Assembly (NCBI GenBank): GCA_015068865.1
Contig: SVJT01000002.1
Location: 1 to 57,321, forward strand
Length of the DNA: 57,321 nt
Direction of reading: 5' to 3'
Source of the DNA: Oscillospiraceae bacterium
GTDB lineage: Bacteria > Bacillota > Clostridia > UBA1381 > UBA9506
Each line of letters opens with the position of its first letter. Positions within the stretch are counted from its first letter, which is position 1. Positions 10,345 to 20,166 of this stretch are shown in pieces. A program made the position numbers and the translations under genes. The notes beneath the pieces were generated by a model. The model ran no database searches and was not told the origin of the DNA. It saw only the letters and a list, made by a program, of their open reading frames with translations.

Positions 10345-11676
10345 TTATGTCATTTGCTGAACTTTATCCAAAATTCCAAATTGTTGGAATAGCCAGGCAA
10401 GTATGCCCGGTGCCTCTTGATCAACGATGGCCATTCGCTCCTGGAAATCCGATTTATTAAATTCCGGTTTATCGATGTATAAGCTAAGGGCGGTAATCGT
10501 ACCGTCATAGTCCTCTCTGATAGTCGTGTTAGTAATCAGAGTCGTTGAAGCTCTGCTAAGTGCATCCGTAATACAGTTATAGATGGGTTCAATAATGTTT
10601 TCGAGCTGTTGATCATCAAACTCCCACCAGTTATTCTCCAATGCCACTTTAAGCTCATCTAATTTGCCAACCATCTCTGCATTTAAAGCTTCATAATCCG
10701 GTTCCGGAGTGGGTTCCGGCGTAGGAGTCGGAGTCGGGGTCGGGGTTGCCGTAGGTTTAGCAGTAGGTGCTGCTGTGGGTGCAGGAGTTGCTGTGGGGTT
10801 CGCTGTAGGTGCGGGAGTTGCCGTGGGGTTTGGAGTTGTTCCGCCACTGCCGGGTGCTGCTGTAGGTTCAGCACTGGGCGCTGCAGTAGGTGATGCACTG
10901 GGTGCTGCTGTGGGGACAGTAATCGTACCGCCGCCAACAGAACCACCACCAACAGAACCGCCGCCAACAGAGCCCCCTGTAGAGCCGCCACCTGTAGAGC
11001 CACCTGTGGAGCCGCCACCATTATTAATGATGACATCACCGTTAATAATAATGTCACCAATAACAACATTACCGTTTCCACTGCCACCTACAAAGACAGA
11101 ATGGGTCTGGCTGAATTCGCCTCTGGTGATGTTCTGAGTTGCACGGAAGGTATTGCCCTCTTCCAATGACATCAGTTGGTGTGCAACAACCAGTTTAACA
11201 GAAGGCAGAGCCCATGCTGCTACTTCATCTTTAATTTCAACAGCCACGCCGTTATCTTTAATGCCGGTCACTCGGGCAAGAATCACGCAAGCCTGTTCTC
11301 TGGTTACTTTGTTATTGGCACGGAAGGTACCGTCTTCATAGCCTTTAATATAGCCTGCTTTTTTGGCAATTAATACCTGGTCATGATACCAAGCCTCAGC
11401 AGGCACATCGCTAAAGCCTGTAGTATCTTTTTCTGTGTACTTAAAAATCATATTCACAATTTTGCAAAGTTCTGCACGGGACAAACCGTCATTAGGTCTG
11501 AAATTGCCGTCACCGTCACCGGATAAAATTCCGGCAGCAGCCAGCACTTCAACAGCCTGACCAATAGCAGTGTTTGCATCAACATCCGAAAAGGTTTTCT
11601 TGGGTTCTTCAGCCGCAACACAACATAGGGATGCACACATTACAGCGACTAAAAGAAGAGATAATAACTTTCTCAT
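10345..11676 (-). CDS. SLH-domain surface protein with Gly-rich/PT-rich linker
   Basis: Signal peptide MRKLLSLLLVAVMCASLCCVA; SLH units (FSDVDANTAIGQAVEVLAAAGILSGDGDGNFRPNDGLSRAELCKIV..., FSDVPAEAWYHDQVLIAKKAGYIKGYEDGTFRANNKVTREQACVIL); linker GGGSVGG..TPTPTPTPEPTPEP; ~100-aa C-terminal helical domain. Confidence 0.9.
   Translation of the reverse strand: MRKLLSLLLVAVMCASLCCVAAEEPKKTFSDVDANTAIGQAVEVLAAAGILSGDGDGNFRPNDGLSRAELCKIVNMIFKYTEKDTTGFSDVPAEAWYHDQVLIAKKAGYIKGYEDGTFRANNKVTREQACVILARVTGIKDNGVAVEIKDEVAAWALPSVKLVVAHQLMSLEEGNTFRATQNITRGEFSQTHSVFVGGSGNGNVVIGDIIINGDVIINNGGGSTGGSTGGGSTGGSVGGGSVGGGSVGGGTITVPTAAPSASPTAAPSAEPTAAPGSGGTTPNPTATPAPTANPTATPAPTAAPTAKPTATPTPTPTPTPEPTPEPDYEALNAEMVGKLDELKVALENNWWEFDDQQLENIIEPIYNCITDALSRASTTLITNTTIREDYDGTITALSLYIDKPEFNKSDFQERMAIVDQEAPGILAWLFQQFGILDKVQQMT
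10690..10915 (-). repeat. Low-complexity PT/AT-rich coding repeat
   Basis: Hexanucleotide-like GGAGTC/GGAGTT periodicity encoding TPTPTP / TAAPSA / TANPTATPAP. Confidence 0.85.
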
Positions 11677-11742
11677 ATTTTTCCTCCTTGTTTATAAATA
11701 TTCAAAATAGGTAGAAAAACTCTACCTATTCTGAATTGTTTA

Positions 11743-14700
11743 TTAATCTGTAAGCTGTCTGGTCAGTTTGATTTTCACACCGGCAACAGTGAATTCATAT
11801 GCATCTTCTACATTAATCATATTTTGATCCACTCTGAATGCATCTCTGCCGCGTTTAGCAACAACATACAGAACATCGTAGATAGAATCAAACGCTGAAG
11901 TTACTTTACCGGTTGCATCAATTTCTTCCAGTTTGGGCATAATTCTGTCTGCCACACTAGCCAGCTTATCATTCTTACTGAAGATTTTACCAAAGTCGGT
12001 TTCTTCAAATTTCTGAATAGCTCTTTCCAGCTTACCGCTTTCGATGAGGCTGTCCAGCTTCGCATACATTTTTTCATCATACCGATAGAAGATATCGTAA
12101 ATGGAATCGATGGTAAATGTCGGATCATCTGTGCCAAACAGAATGTCAACAGCGGTCTGGAATTTCTCATTATCAGTTACCAAACCGGGTTCGAAGGTCT
12201 GATTTAAGTTGCTGCCAAGATACTTGTTCAGCAAGCTATCAATCTGAGATTCAAATCTGGTCATTAAACTGTTAATCTGAGAAACACTGTTCAAAATCTT
12301 TTCAATCTGCGGCGGCAATGTGCCGTCTTCTGCATAGATTTCTAAAATTTCATTCAGTTTGCTGTGTGCATACATTGTTTTGCCGATAACAGCTTCAATG
12401 GTTGCATCTAAAACGTCTTCCGGAATGTTTTCCTCATCGCCGTACCAGCAAATAGCATCGTCTGCAATAATTAAGGTGTTGAACAGGAATGTGTAATAAT
12501 CCATCTCGTCTTTAAACTTATATCCTGTCAGTTCCTCGGTTGCATTCGCATCACTGCCGGACAGAAGCTGTTCAACAACATCCTGACCTTCTACCAGATA
12601 TTTTAAGTACTCATTTTCATTATACTTAAATTGTTCGATACCGGACAGTTTGTCAACAAGAATGCCCTGACCCTTATCGTAAAGCGGTCTTAAGATTTCT
12701 TTAATGATATTCACTTCGATGTGCAGGCTGGTTGTATAAGACGTTTCGGTAACTACTCCGTTCTTAACTTTCTCAATCTCTGCATTCAAACCGTCGTGAT
12801 AATCATTCTTAGCCTGGTCAAAATACTTCTTAATGAAGTCTTCGCCCATAACCTGTTCCACTTTTTCAATAATCTGAGTCACTCTGCCCATGTTAGCCTG
12901 CTTGATAACAGTATCATATTCAAGACCGGCAACAGCTTCGTTCACACCCTGAACAAACGGCAGGTTCTGTTCATTGATGACAAAGGTTTCTTTATTCAGA
13001 ATGCTATTCAGGAATTCCTGATAGTATGAAAGACCAATCAGCGTGTCATAAATCTTATCAGCAAAAGCAGTTTTATCTGTTAAATTACTGATGTAATCCT
13101 TAATTAAATCTTCCGTAATAAAGCCGGAAACATCCACGCTGTCAAGAGCGTCCATAATCATATCGCGATGAGCTGTTACAAAAGCTACATCCAAACCGTT
13201 TTCAATGAAGCTGGTAATATACTGCTCAACCGTTGTCTGATTATTATCATCTGCGATGAAATCTTTAATAAAGCCAACAATATCATCGTCATTGCTCGGA
13301 TCCTGCAGGAAGGCTGCCAGTTTTTCTCTGACGGTTGTTTCATTAGCAGGAACCGTTAAGAACTTCGCCATATAGGTTGCGATGTCAGCATTGTTAAGAC
13401 TCTTAGCTTTAGTCAGTACAATACCTTTAACCTCGTTTTCGTTGCTGCGGACAAACTGTCCGATTTCAACATCGGTAAAGGAACCGACTTTGCTATCGAT
13501 AATGCTTCTGACTGTCGCTTCATTATCTTTTACAAATTCAACAATATCATCTGTAGATAAGCCACCTACATATGTTGTTACGATAGCAGTTACTTTTTCA
13601 ATCGCTCCACCGGGTGCATCTGCACCGGTTTTATTTAAGAACGTTTGTAATTTCGCGCCAACTTCTATCGAATCCAAACCGCCAATGACGGATTTAATAG
13701 CCGCATCGATGGTTCCGTCATCGTTGGTCAGCAGTTCATCAACATAACGCTTAAACAGGCTCTTAATCATATCATCCGTTGCCTGGCTTAAAACGCTGTC
13801 GATGGTGCTGTCTTGAATGCTTGCAGCTTTCACACGAACCAATTCGTCTAAGTGTGCATAGAGTGTTGCACCGGTTGAGTTCAGATCAAGCACATGGTTT
13901 TCGATATAAGTAACTAACTCGTCAAAGTTTGCATCAATAACTGTGCGCATTTCTGACTCATGGGTTTCTGCAAAGTCCTCAATTTCCGTTACGATATCGG
14001 TCATGCTTTCAGCTTTATCCAGGAAGGACTCTTCAGCTGTTATAACCATATCTTTTAAGGACTGATCAGCAATGCTGTTCGGGTCGGTTAATAAGTTGCG
14101 GATATAAGCAACCAGCACATCTTCTACTGCTTCATCTGCATCAACTGAACCTAAGGAATTGCCTGACAGGAAGTCATCCATATAAGCAATCAGCTTACTG
14201 TCAATCATAGCTTCAACAGTTGCATCGCCTATTGCTCCACCATTTGCTAAGTCATCAACCAAAGTGGTTTTATAGGTTTCAAACTTTGTTTGAATTTCAG
14301 ATAAAACCTGTGCTTTTGCTGTCGTATCGTTAAACAATTCATCCTTAACCATCTGCGGATCATTTGCCCAAAGTTCAGACAGCACGGGATCATTCTTATC
14401 TGCAACAATCGCGCCGATAGCAGCATCAATTTCTCCCTGATCCATAATGTTGGAATAAACCGGTGCGCCGGGCTGGTTAAAGACATAAGCAAGCAAATCA
14501 TCTTCGTCTGCATAGTCATCTAACGCAATACCATCAAGCACCTGCTGACGCAGTGCACCGCCATTAGCCAACAATGCTCTAAAGTTCGCATCACCTTTCA
14601 ATTCCGCTAAAACATCCTTACGGAACTGTGAATTTGCATCGCCCAACATTGTTGTGACAGTTGCATTCAGTTCGCCGCCCACTTTAAGGGAGTCAATGAT

Positions 14701-17700
14701 ATGATCTGCAAATTCCTGACGACTGAGCAGGATGTCTGCAAAATCATCATTCTGTAACAGAGTTTCGATAACATGCAACTTAATGGTGCTGTCAGACAGA
14801 ATAACATCCAGCATTTCTCTGGAAATCAAATGCTCAATCAGCTCTGCCTTAAAGTTTGCATCTGTTACCAGAATTTCCATATATTCAGGATGATTCAGTA
14901 ATTCTTTTCTTACTTCTGCTTTAGTGGAAAGCTCTGTTTTGATTCTGCTTACCATAGAAGCACGGAAAACAGGATCACTCGTTAACTTGTTGTTATAATA
15001 CTCTACAACTTCATCCAGTAAATCTTCGTCGCCGTTAGCCAGCATGGTCTTCAGTTCAGAAATGAAAATTGTCTGCAGGGCACTGCCATCTGTCTTCAAC
15101 TCTGTTGTGATGTAATTTAATACTGCATCATCTGCCCCGCCGGCTTTCAACTGACTGATCAGCATGGAAATAACTTCGTTTTTCAGTTCATCACTGGTTA
15201 AAATACCAAATACGTTGTTACCGTTTTTCAGTGAATTGATAATCATATTAATCAATTCATCTTTAAATTCACCGGTTCTGAATTCCTCTTTAATGCCGTA
15301 AGCATCATCATCGCTCTTCAAGGAATCCATAATCATATTAACAAACATATTCTGCAGTTCACTGTTATCTGTAGAAAGCTGAGTTCTGATATAATCCAAA
15401 ACCTTTGTCTTCATAGCAGAGGTTGTATTGGCAACCTTTAACTCTGCAATGATTTCATCCATCATAGTGTTCTGCAGTGTGCCGTTGTTTTTGATGTAAT
15501 CAATCACAACATCTTCCATTGTGGGATTTGCACTTGCCAGGTCATCCAAGATGAACTCTGTAATCATGGTGCGGTTGTTAGCATCTTTAAGGATGGATAA
15601 CAACTGGTCATCCGTCAGCATATCAATCAGTTCATCCGTACCAATTTCATTTACCAACTGATTAATATCTACCATGTTCAGAATGGATTCTAGCTGTGCA
15701 GAATCATTCACGACATCACGGATATAGGTCTTCACCATACCATTAACGGTGGTTTCACTAATCAAGGTAGACAGAGCAACAGGCACTTCAATAATTTTAA
15801 TGTTGCCATCTGCATCAATTACCTTGGTAGCCGCCAGCTTATTCAAAGCAGCCTGCTTGATTTCGTCATACTTCGGAATCAGGCCGGCATCAATGGCCAA
15901 CTTCATCTGTGTTCTACCGCTGGACATCAAATCTTTTACGGTGTCAACTGTTCTGGTTTCTGCCGGTGTATAGTCAGCAGATACCTGAGCCAGGGATTCA
16001 TCGTTGATCCATATATTAAAGGTAATATTTTTATACAGAATATATACTTCTGTATTGTCAATCAAAACAATTTCTTCGTTAAATGGTACCAGTTCGTTGG
16101 CATCATTTACATAGAAGAACTCAGGGCGGATGTTATGAATAAATTCATTTTCACCGTCATATAAGCTTGCAACCGATGCATCTTTTCTGTAACCTTTATG
16201 CACCATATTAACAGGTAATGCAGGAATCGTCTTACCTTCGTCCTGCAAGGACATACCGCCACGGATGGTATCTTCAGCAAAAACTCTTGTGGCACCGGGG
16301 TTATAGCCTCTGATGTAACGAATGGTTAATTCCTTGCGAACCCAGAACGCATACAGTGTGCGTTCAACCTCAGTTGCCGCGGTCAGGGTTAAATCTGTTA
16401 CCTGTGTGCCGGCACCGTTTTCTTCCGTAAACCAACCTTTGAATTCCCAAATATCTCTTTCGTCGGGGTCGGAAAGCGCGGGAGCATTGTCTTCACGGGT
16501 ATATTCATGAACCACATCCTGAGAGCCTTCACTCTTTAAGGTTACTTTATATGTTTTCGGTACAAATACAGCCACAACAGTCATATCACTGTTCACAACT
16601 GTGGTTTCCGTAATTTCTGTAGTGCCTACATACCAGCCTTTAAATTCATAGCCCCATTCTGAGGAGACAGGGTCTGTCGCCGGCATATGACCGGTCAATG
16701 TCGCACCTTCTGTAACATTAGGAACTGTGTGGAAGGTTGCATTATTCGCCATAAAGACAACTGTATAAGTGTTGGGAATAATCGCAGTCCAGTATGCATA
16801 CAGCGTCCGTTCTTTATTAACAGTTGCACCTAAAGCCAAGCTTGTAATATGCTCACCGGCGCCATTTTCTTCCGTAAACCAACCCATAAAGGTCCAGCCT
16901 GTGCGAGGTGCCGGGTCAGAAAGTGACGGAACTGCATCTTCACGGGTATATTCGTGAACCACGTCCTGAGAACCTTCGCTCTTTAAGGTTACTTTATAAG
17001 TAGAAGGCACAAATTTTGCTATAATGGTCATAGCAGTTTCTGCTACAACTGTCGCATCTGTTACCTTTTCGGTACCAACATACCAACCGTCGAAATCATA
17101 ACCCCATTCTGAGGAAACAGGATCAGAAGCAGGCATCTTACCTGCAAATGTTGAACCGATGGTTGCATCGGGAACTGTATGGAACACCGTTCCGTCGGAT
17201 GTAAAGTTCAGCACCACAGTGCCACGCACCCAGTGTGCATATAAAGTACGTTCTAAAAGTGTTGTTTCTTCCAGTTCCAGTGTTGTCACCTTAGTACCGT
17301 TGCCGTTTGGCTCGGTATACCAGCCTTTAAATACCCAGGTAGGACGGTCTGAAGGATCATTCAAAGACGGCGCCATATCTTCACGGGTATATTCATGAAC
17401 AACATCCTGAGAGCCTTCACTCTTTAAGGTTACTTTATATGTTTTCGGTACAAATACAGCCACAACAGTCATATCACCATTAACAACTGTTGATTCTGTT
17501 ACCTGTGTTGTGCCGACATACCAACCATCAAAGCTGTAGCCCCAGCTTGCAGAAACAGGGTCTGTCGGAGGCATCTTGCCTGCCAATGATGAGCCTTCTG
17601 TTACATTCGGTACGGTATGGAATCTCGTTCCGTTCGCCATAAAGACAACATTATACGTATTGGGAATAACCGCTACCCAATGTGCATACAACGTCCGTTC

Positions 17701-20115
17701 TTTTAGCGTATTTTCATCTAATATTAAATCAGTAATATGACTTCCGGTACCGTTTTCACCGGTATACCAACCCATGAATATCCAATCTGTACGGTCTGCC
17801 GGATCCTCTAACGTAGGAACAGGTCTTGTTTCCACTGTATAGGAAATAGACTGATCTGCAACGCCTTCACTCTTTAAGATAACCTTATAGGTATCAGGTG
17901 TAAAGCTTGCTGTCACGGTCATTCCGGTGCTAATCAATGTGTTTTCATCAACGTCTGCACCGTTTACCTGCCATTCTCTGAAGGTATAGCCCCATTTAGA
18001 GGGATTTGTGGGAGGCAGAATATCAATCACCTTGGTTCCGAGACCGGCATCATTTACTGTATGATACGGTGTTCCGTCTACGGTAAAGGTCACTGTCGTT
18101 GTTTTACGCACCCAGTAAGCATACAATGTGCGTTCAAGCTCTGTCGTTTCCGTCAAGATTAAATCTGTAACCTCAGTGCCGGTACCGTTTTGACCGGTAT
18201 ACCAACCTTCAAATTTCCAGTTGATGCGGTCTGCCGGATCAGAAAGTGTCGGCGCTGCGACATCATCACGGGTATATTCATGAACAACATTCGGTGAACC
18301 TTCACTAATTAAGGTCACTTTATAGGTTTTTGCTGTAAATTTCGCTTCTGCAACGATATTGGTATTCACAACAGTTACTTCTGTAATCTCTGTTGCACCA
18401 TCAAACCAACCATTAAAGGTATAACCCCATTTAGAGGGAGTTGTCGGAGGCATCTTGCCCACCAGGTTGGAACCAACATCTAAATTAGCTACTGTATGCT
18501 GCGTTGTGCCGTCCACTTTAAAGGTAACGCTCACCTTACCAGCAGCATTCTGTACCCAATGTGCATACAATGTCCGTTCTTTTAGCGTATTTTCATCTAA
18601 TATTAAATCAGTAATACGATTTCCGGTACCGTTTTCACCGGTATACCAACCCATAAAGGTCCAGCCGGTACGGTCTGCCGGGTCTGACAGTGTGGGAGCT
18701 GCATCTAAACGAGTGTACTCACGAACAATATTCTGTGAGCCTTCACTAATTAACGTCACTTTATAGGTAACCAGATTCATTTTTGCAGTTACGATCATAT
18801 TTTCCGTAACCGTTGTGGCTTCTGTTACTTCTGTTGCACCCATAAACCAACCGCCAAAAGTATAACCCCAATCGGGAGTAGGCGTTCCGGAAGGCATTTT
18901 GCCGGCTAAAGTACCGCCGATTTCTGCCTGTACCGTGTGGAATGGCGTTCCGTCTACCGTAAAGGTTACGGTTGTTTCATTCGGTCCGGGAGTTGGAGTG
19001 GGAGTCGGAGTCGGTGTGGGCGTAGGCGTTGGAGTCGGGGTTGGAGTCGGGGTCGGGGTCGGTGTTGCTGTAGGAGTTGCAGTCGGGGTCGGACTGGGGG
19101 TCGGCGTCACGATAGGATAGAAGCCACCGCCTCCACCGCCGCCACTGCCGCCGATACCGCCGGTGCTGCCGCCTTCGCCGAGGAACGTTGCCTTTGTGTT
19201 TTCAGCAATATCTGAAAATACTTCTTCTGTTCTGTAGTTATTAAAGTGCGTTACGCCATTTACATTGTTAACAACAACATTTTCAGAAACGGTTGTTCCT
19301 TTTAATGTAAATGTACCGCCACGGGTCAACAAGCGACCCTGAACATTCGTGTTCGTTAAGTAGATATTATTTGTCGCTGCGCCGTCACCGGCTACTAAAT
19401 CACCATTGATGGTTGCATTCTGCAGCGTAACATTACCGGTACGAAGTACCACAATACCTTCCATAGAATTATTATACACACCGGAAGTTGTAATGTATGT
19501 GCGAATCATATTGTGCATAAACTGTGCAAATTCTTCGCGTGTGATATAGGAACGAGGATTTAAATTGCCTTGTTCATCACCGTTGATATAGCCCTTAGCG
19601 CACAGAATGGACAGATGCCAAGCAGACCAATCGGAAACTTCCCAAACGTCGTTAAATTTATGCAAGGGAGTTGTATCACTACTGGATAGAACCAATACTC
19701 TGGCCAAAATAGTAAAGATTTCTTCTCTGGTAATGGGCGCATCCGGTTCCATAGTGGTCTCGCTTTTACCGTTAATTGCACCCATCTTAACTGCCTTGGC
19801 GATACTATCATAGTACCAGGCATTGGGATTCACATCTGTAAACGCAGAGATGTCTGCCTTCGTTGTCGCACCAAAGGCACGGACAATGATTGTCGCAGCT
19901 TCTGCTCTCGTTAAATTGGCATGGGGTCTGATCTCCGTAGGTGTAACACCGGATAACAGTCCGTTATTCACCGCTGCAATCATTGCTTCTTTAGACCATC
20001 CTGTGGGAAAATCCACAAAATCATCCACACCGGCAGCATGTGCAACCGGCAGCATTGTGCATAACATACACACGGCTAATAATAATGTAATCAATCTTTT
20101 CATTTTACCAAACAT
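11743..20115 (-). CDS. Giant SLH-domain surface protein (~2,790 aa): SLH x3, beta-strand-rich segment, PT linker, 12 InlB B-like repeats, ~1,400-aa helical repeat region
   Basis: Signal peptide MKRLITLLLAVCMLCTMLPVAHA; SLH motifs ITREEIFTILARVL, NPRSYITREEFAQFMHNM; PTPTPTP linker; repeated GYTFGGWF..., TYKVTLISEGSQ...TFMGWYTGENG...RTLYAHWV modules; one uninterrupted ORF. Start placed at ATG 20115 (MFGKMKRL); the track start at 20157 is upstream of the SD. Confidence 0.9.
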   Translation of the reverse strand: MFGKMKRLITLLLAVCMLCTMLPVAHAAGVDDFVDFPTGWSKEAMIAAVNNGLLSGVTPTEIRPHANLTRAEAATIIVRAFGATTKADISAFTDVNPNAWYYDSIAKAVKMGAINGKSETTMEPDAPITREEIFTILARVLVLSSSDTTPLHKFNDVWEVSDWSAWHLSILCAKGYINGDEQGNLNPRSYITREEFAQFMHNMIRTYITTSGVYNNSMEGIVVLRTGNVTLQNATINGDLVAGDGAATNNIYLTNTNVQGRLLTRGGTFTLKGTTVSENVVVNNVNGVTHFNNYRTEEVFSDIAENTKATFLGEGGSTGGIGGSGGGGGGGFYPIVTPTPSPTPTATPTATPTPTPTPTPTPTPTPTPTPTPTPTPGPNETTVTFTVDGTPFHTVQAEIGGTLAGKMPSGTPTPDWGYTFGGWFMGATEVTEATTVTENMIVTAKMNLVTYKVTLISEGSQNIVREYTRLDAAPTLSDPADRTGWTFMGWYTGENGTGNRITDLILDENTLKERTLYAHWVQNAAGKVSVTFKVDGTTQHTVANLDVGSNLVGKMPPTTPSKWGYTFNGWFDGATEITEVTVVNTNIVAEAKFTAKTYKVTLISEGSPNVVHEYTRDDVAAPTLSDPADRINWKFEGWYTGQNGTGTEVTDLILTETTELERTLYAYWVRKTTTVTFTVDGTPYHTVNDAGLGTKVIDILPPTNPSKWGYTFREWQVNGADVDENTLISTGMTVTASFTPDTYKVILKSEGVADQSISYTVETRPVPTLEDPADRTDWIFMGWYTGENGTGSHITDLILDENTLKERTLYAHWVAVIPNTYNVVFMANGTRFHTVPNVTEGSSLAGKMPPTDPVSASWGYSFDGWYVGTTQVTESTVVNGDMTVVAVFVPKTYKVTLKSEGSQDVVHEYTREDMAPSLNDPSDRPTWVFKGWYTEPNGNGTKVTTLELEETTLLERTLYAHWVRGTVVLNFTSDGTVFHTVPDATIGSTFAGKMPASDPVSSEWGYDFDGWYVGTEKVTDATVVAETAMTIIAKFVPSTYKVTLKSEGSQDVVHEYTREDAVPSLSDPAPRTGWTFMGWFTEENGAGEHITSLALGATVNKERTLYAYWTAIIPNTYTVVFMANNATFHTVPNVTEGATLTGHMPATDPVSSEWGYEFKGWYVGTTEITETTVVNSDMTVVAVFVPKTYKVTLKSEGSQDVVHEYTREDNAPALSDPDERDIWEFKGWFTEENGAGTQVTDLTLTAATEVERTLYAFWVRKELTIRYIRGYNPGATRVFAEDTIRGGMSLQDEGKTIPALPVNMVHKGYRKDASVASLYDGENEFIHNIRPEFFYVNDANELVPFNEEIVLIDNTEVYILYKNITFNIWINDESLAQVSADYTPAETRTVDTVKDLMSSGRTQMKLAIDAGLIPKYDEIKQAALNKLAATKVIDADGNIKIIEVPVALSTLISETTVNGMVKTYIRDVVNDSAQLESILNMVDINQLVNEIGTDELIDMLTDDQLLSILKDANNRTMITEFILDDLASANPTMEDVVIDYIKNNGTLQNTMMDEIIAELKVANTTSAMKTKVLDYIRTQLSTDNSELQNMFVNMIMDSLKSDDDAYGIKEEFRTGEFKDELINMIINSLKNGNNVFGILTSDELKNEVISMLISQLKAGGADDAVLNYITTELKTDGSALQTIFISELKTMLANGDEDLLDEVVEYYNNKLTSDPVFRASMVSRIKTELSTKAEVRKELLNHPEYMEILVTDANFKAELIEHLISREMLDVILSDSTIKLHVIETLLQNDDFADILLSRQEFADHIIDSLKVGGELNATVTTMLGDANSQFRKDVLAELKGDANFRALLANGGALRQQVLDGIALDDYADEDDLLAYVFNQPGAPVYSNIMDQGEIDAAIGAIVADKNDPVLSELWANDPQMVKDELFNDTTAKAQVLSEIQTKFETYKTTLVDDLANGGAIGDATVEAMIDSKLIAYMDDFLSGNSLGSVDADEAVEDVLVAYIRNLLTDPNSIADQSLKDMVITAEESFLDKAESMTDIVTEIEDFAETHESEMRTVIDANFDELVTYIENHVLDLNSTGATLYAHLDELVRVKAASIQDSTIDSVLSQATDDMIKSLFKRYVDELLTNDDGTIDAAIKSVIGGLDSIEVGAKLQTFLNKTGADAPGGAIEKVTAIVTTYVGGLSTDDIVEFVKDNEATVRSIIDSKVGSFTDVEIGQFVRSNENEVKGIVLTKAKSLNNADIATYMAKFLTVPANETTVREKLAAFLQDPSNDDDIVGFIKDFIADDNNQTTVEQYITSFIENGLDVAFVTAHRDMIMDALDSVDVSGFITEDLIKDYISNLTDKTAFADKIYDTLIGLSYYQEFLNSILNKETFVINEQNLPFVQGVNEAVAGLEYDTVIKQANMGRVTQIIEKVEQVMGEDFIKKYFDQAKNDYHDGLNAEIEKVKNGVVTETSYTTSLHIEVNIIKEILRPLYDKGQGILVDKLSGIEQFKYNENEYLKYLVEGQDVVEQLLSGSDANATEELTGYKFKDEMDYYTFLFNTLIIADDAICWYGDEENIPEDVLDATIEAVIGKTMYAHSKLNEILEIYAEDGTLPPQIEKILNSVSQINSLMTRFESQIDSLLNKYLGSNLNQTFEPGLVTDNEKFQTAVDILFGTDDPTFTIDSIYDIFYRYDEKMYAKLDSLIESGKLERAIQKFEETDFGKIFSKNDKLASVADRIMPKLEEIDATGKVTSAFDSIYDVLYVVAKRGRDAFRVDQNMINVEDAYEFTVAGVKIKLTRQLTD
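16325..18985 (-). repeat. Six tandem A-B pairs of InlB B-like (Flg_new/Listeria-Bacteroides type) repeat modules
   Basis: A modules start ETTVTFTVDGTPFHTV, KVSVTFKVDGTTQHTV, TTTVTFTVDGTPYHTV, TYNVVFMANGTRFHTV, TVVLNFTSDGTVFHTV, TYTVVFMANNATFHTV; B modules TYKVTLISEGSQN, TYKVTLISEGSPN, TYKVILKSEGVAD, and three TYKVTLKSEGSQD. Confidence 0.85.
18985..19115 (-). repeat. In-frame TP-encoding hexanucleotide repeat tract
   Basis: ggagttggagtgggagtcggagtcggtgtgggcgtaggcg... encoding PTPTPTPTATPTATPTPTPTP. Confidence 0.85.
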
Positions 20116-20166
20116 TCCATCCGCTCCCTTATATAAGCTGAAAACAAAACCATTCAAATTTCAAAG

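Noticed and set aside
10709-11137. Plus-strand ORF of 142 aa (GVGVGVGVAVGL...PPPTEPPPTEPP)
   Set aside because: Antisense reading of the PT/Gly-rich repeat tract of the SLH gene; low-complexity artefact, no SD.
18899-19215. Plus-strand ORFs with GVGVGVG / SWSGSRSRCGRRR
   Set aside because: Antisense of the TP hexanucleotide tract in the giant SLH gene.
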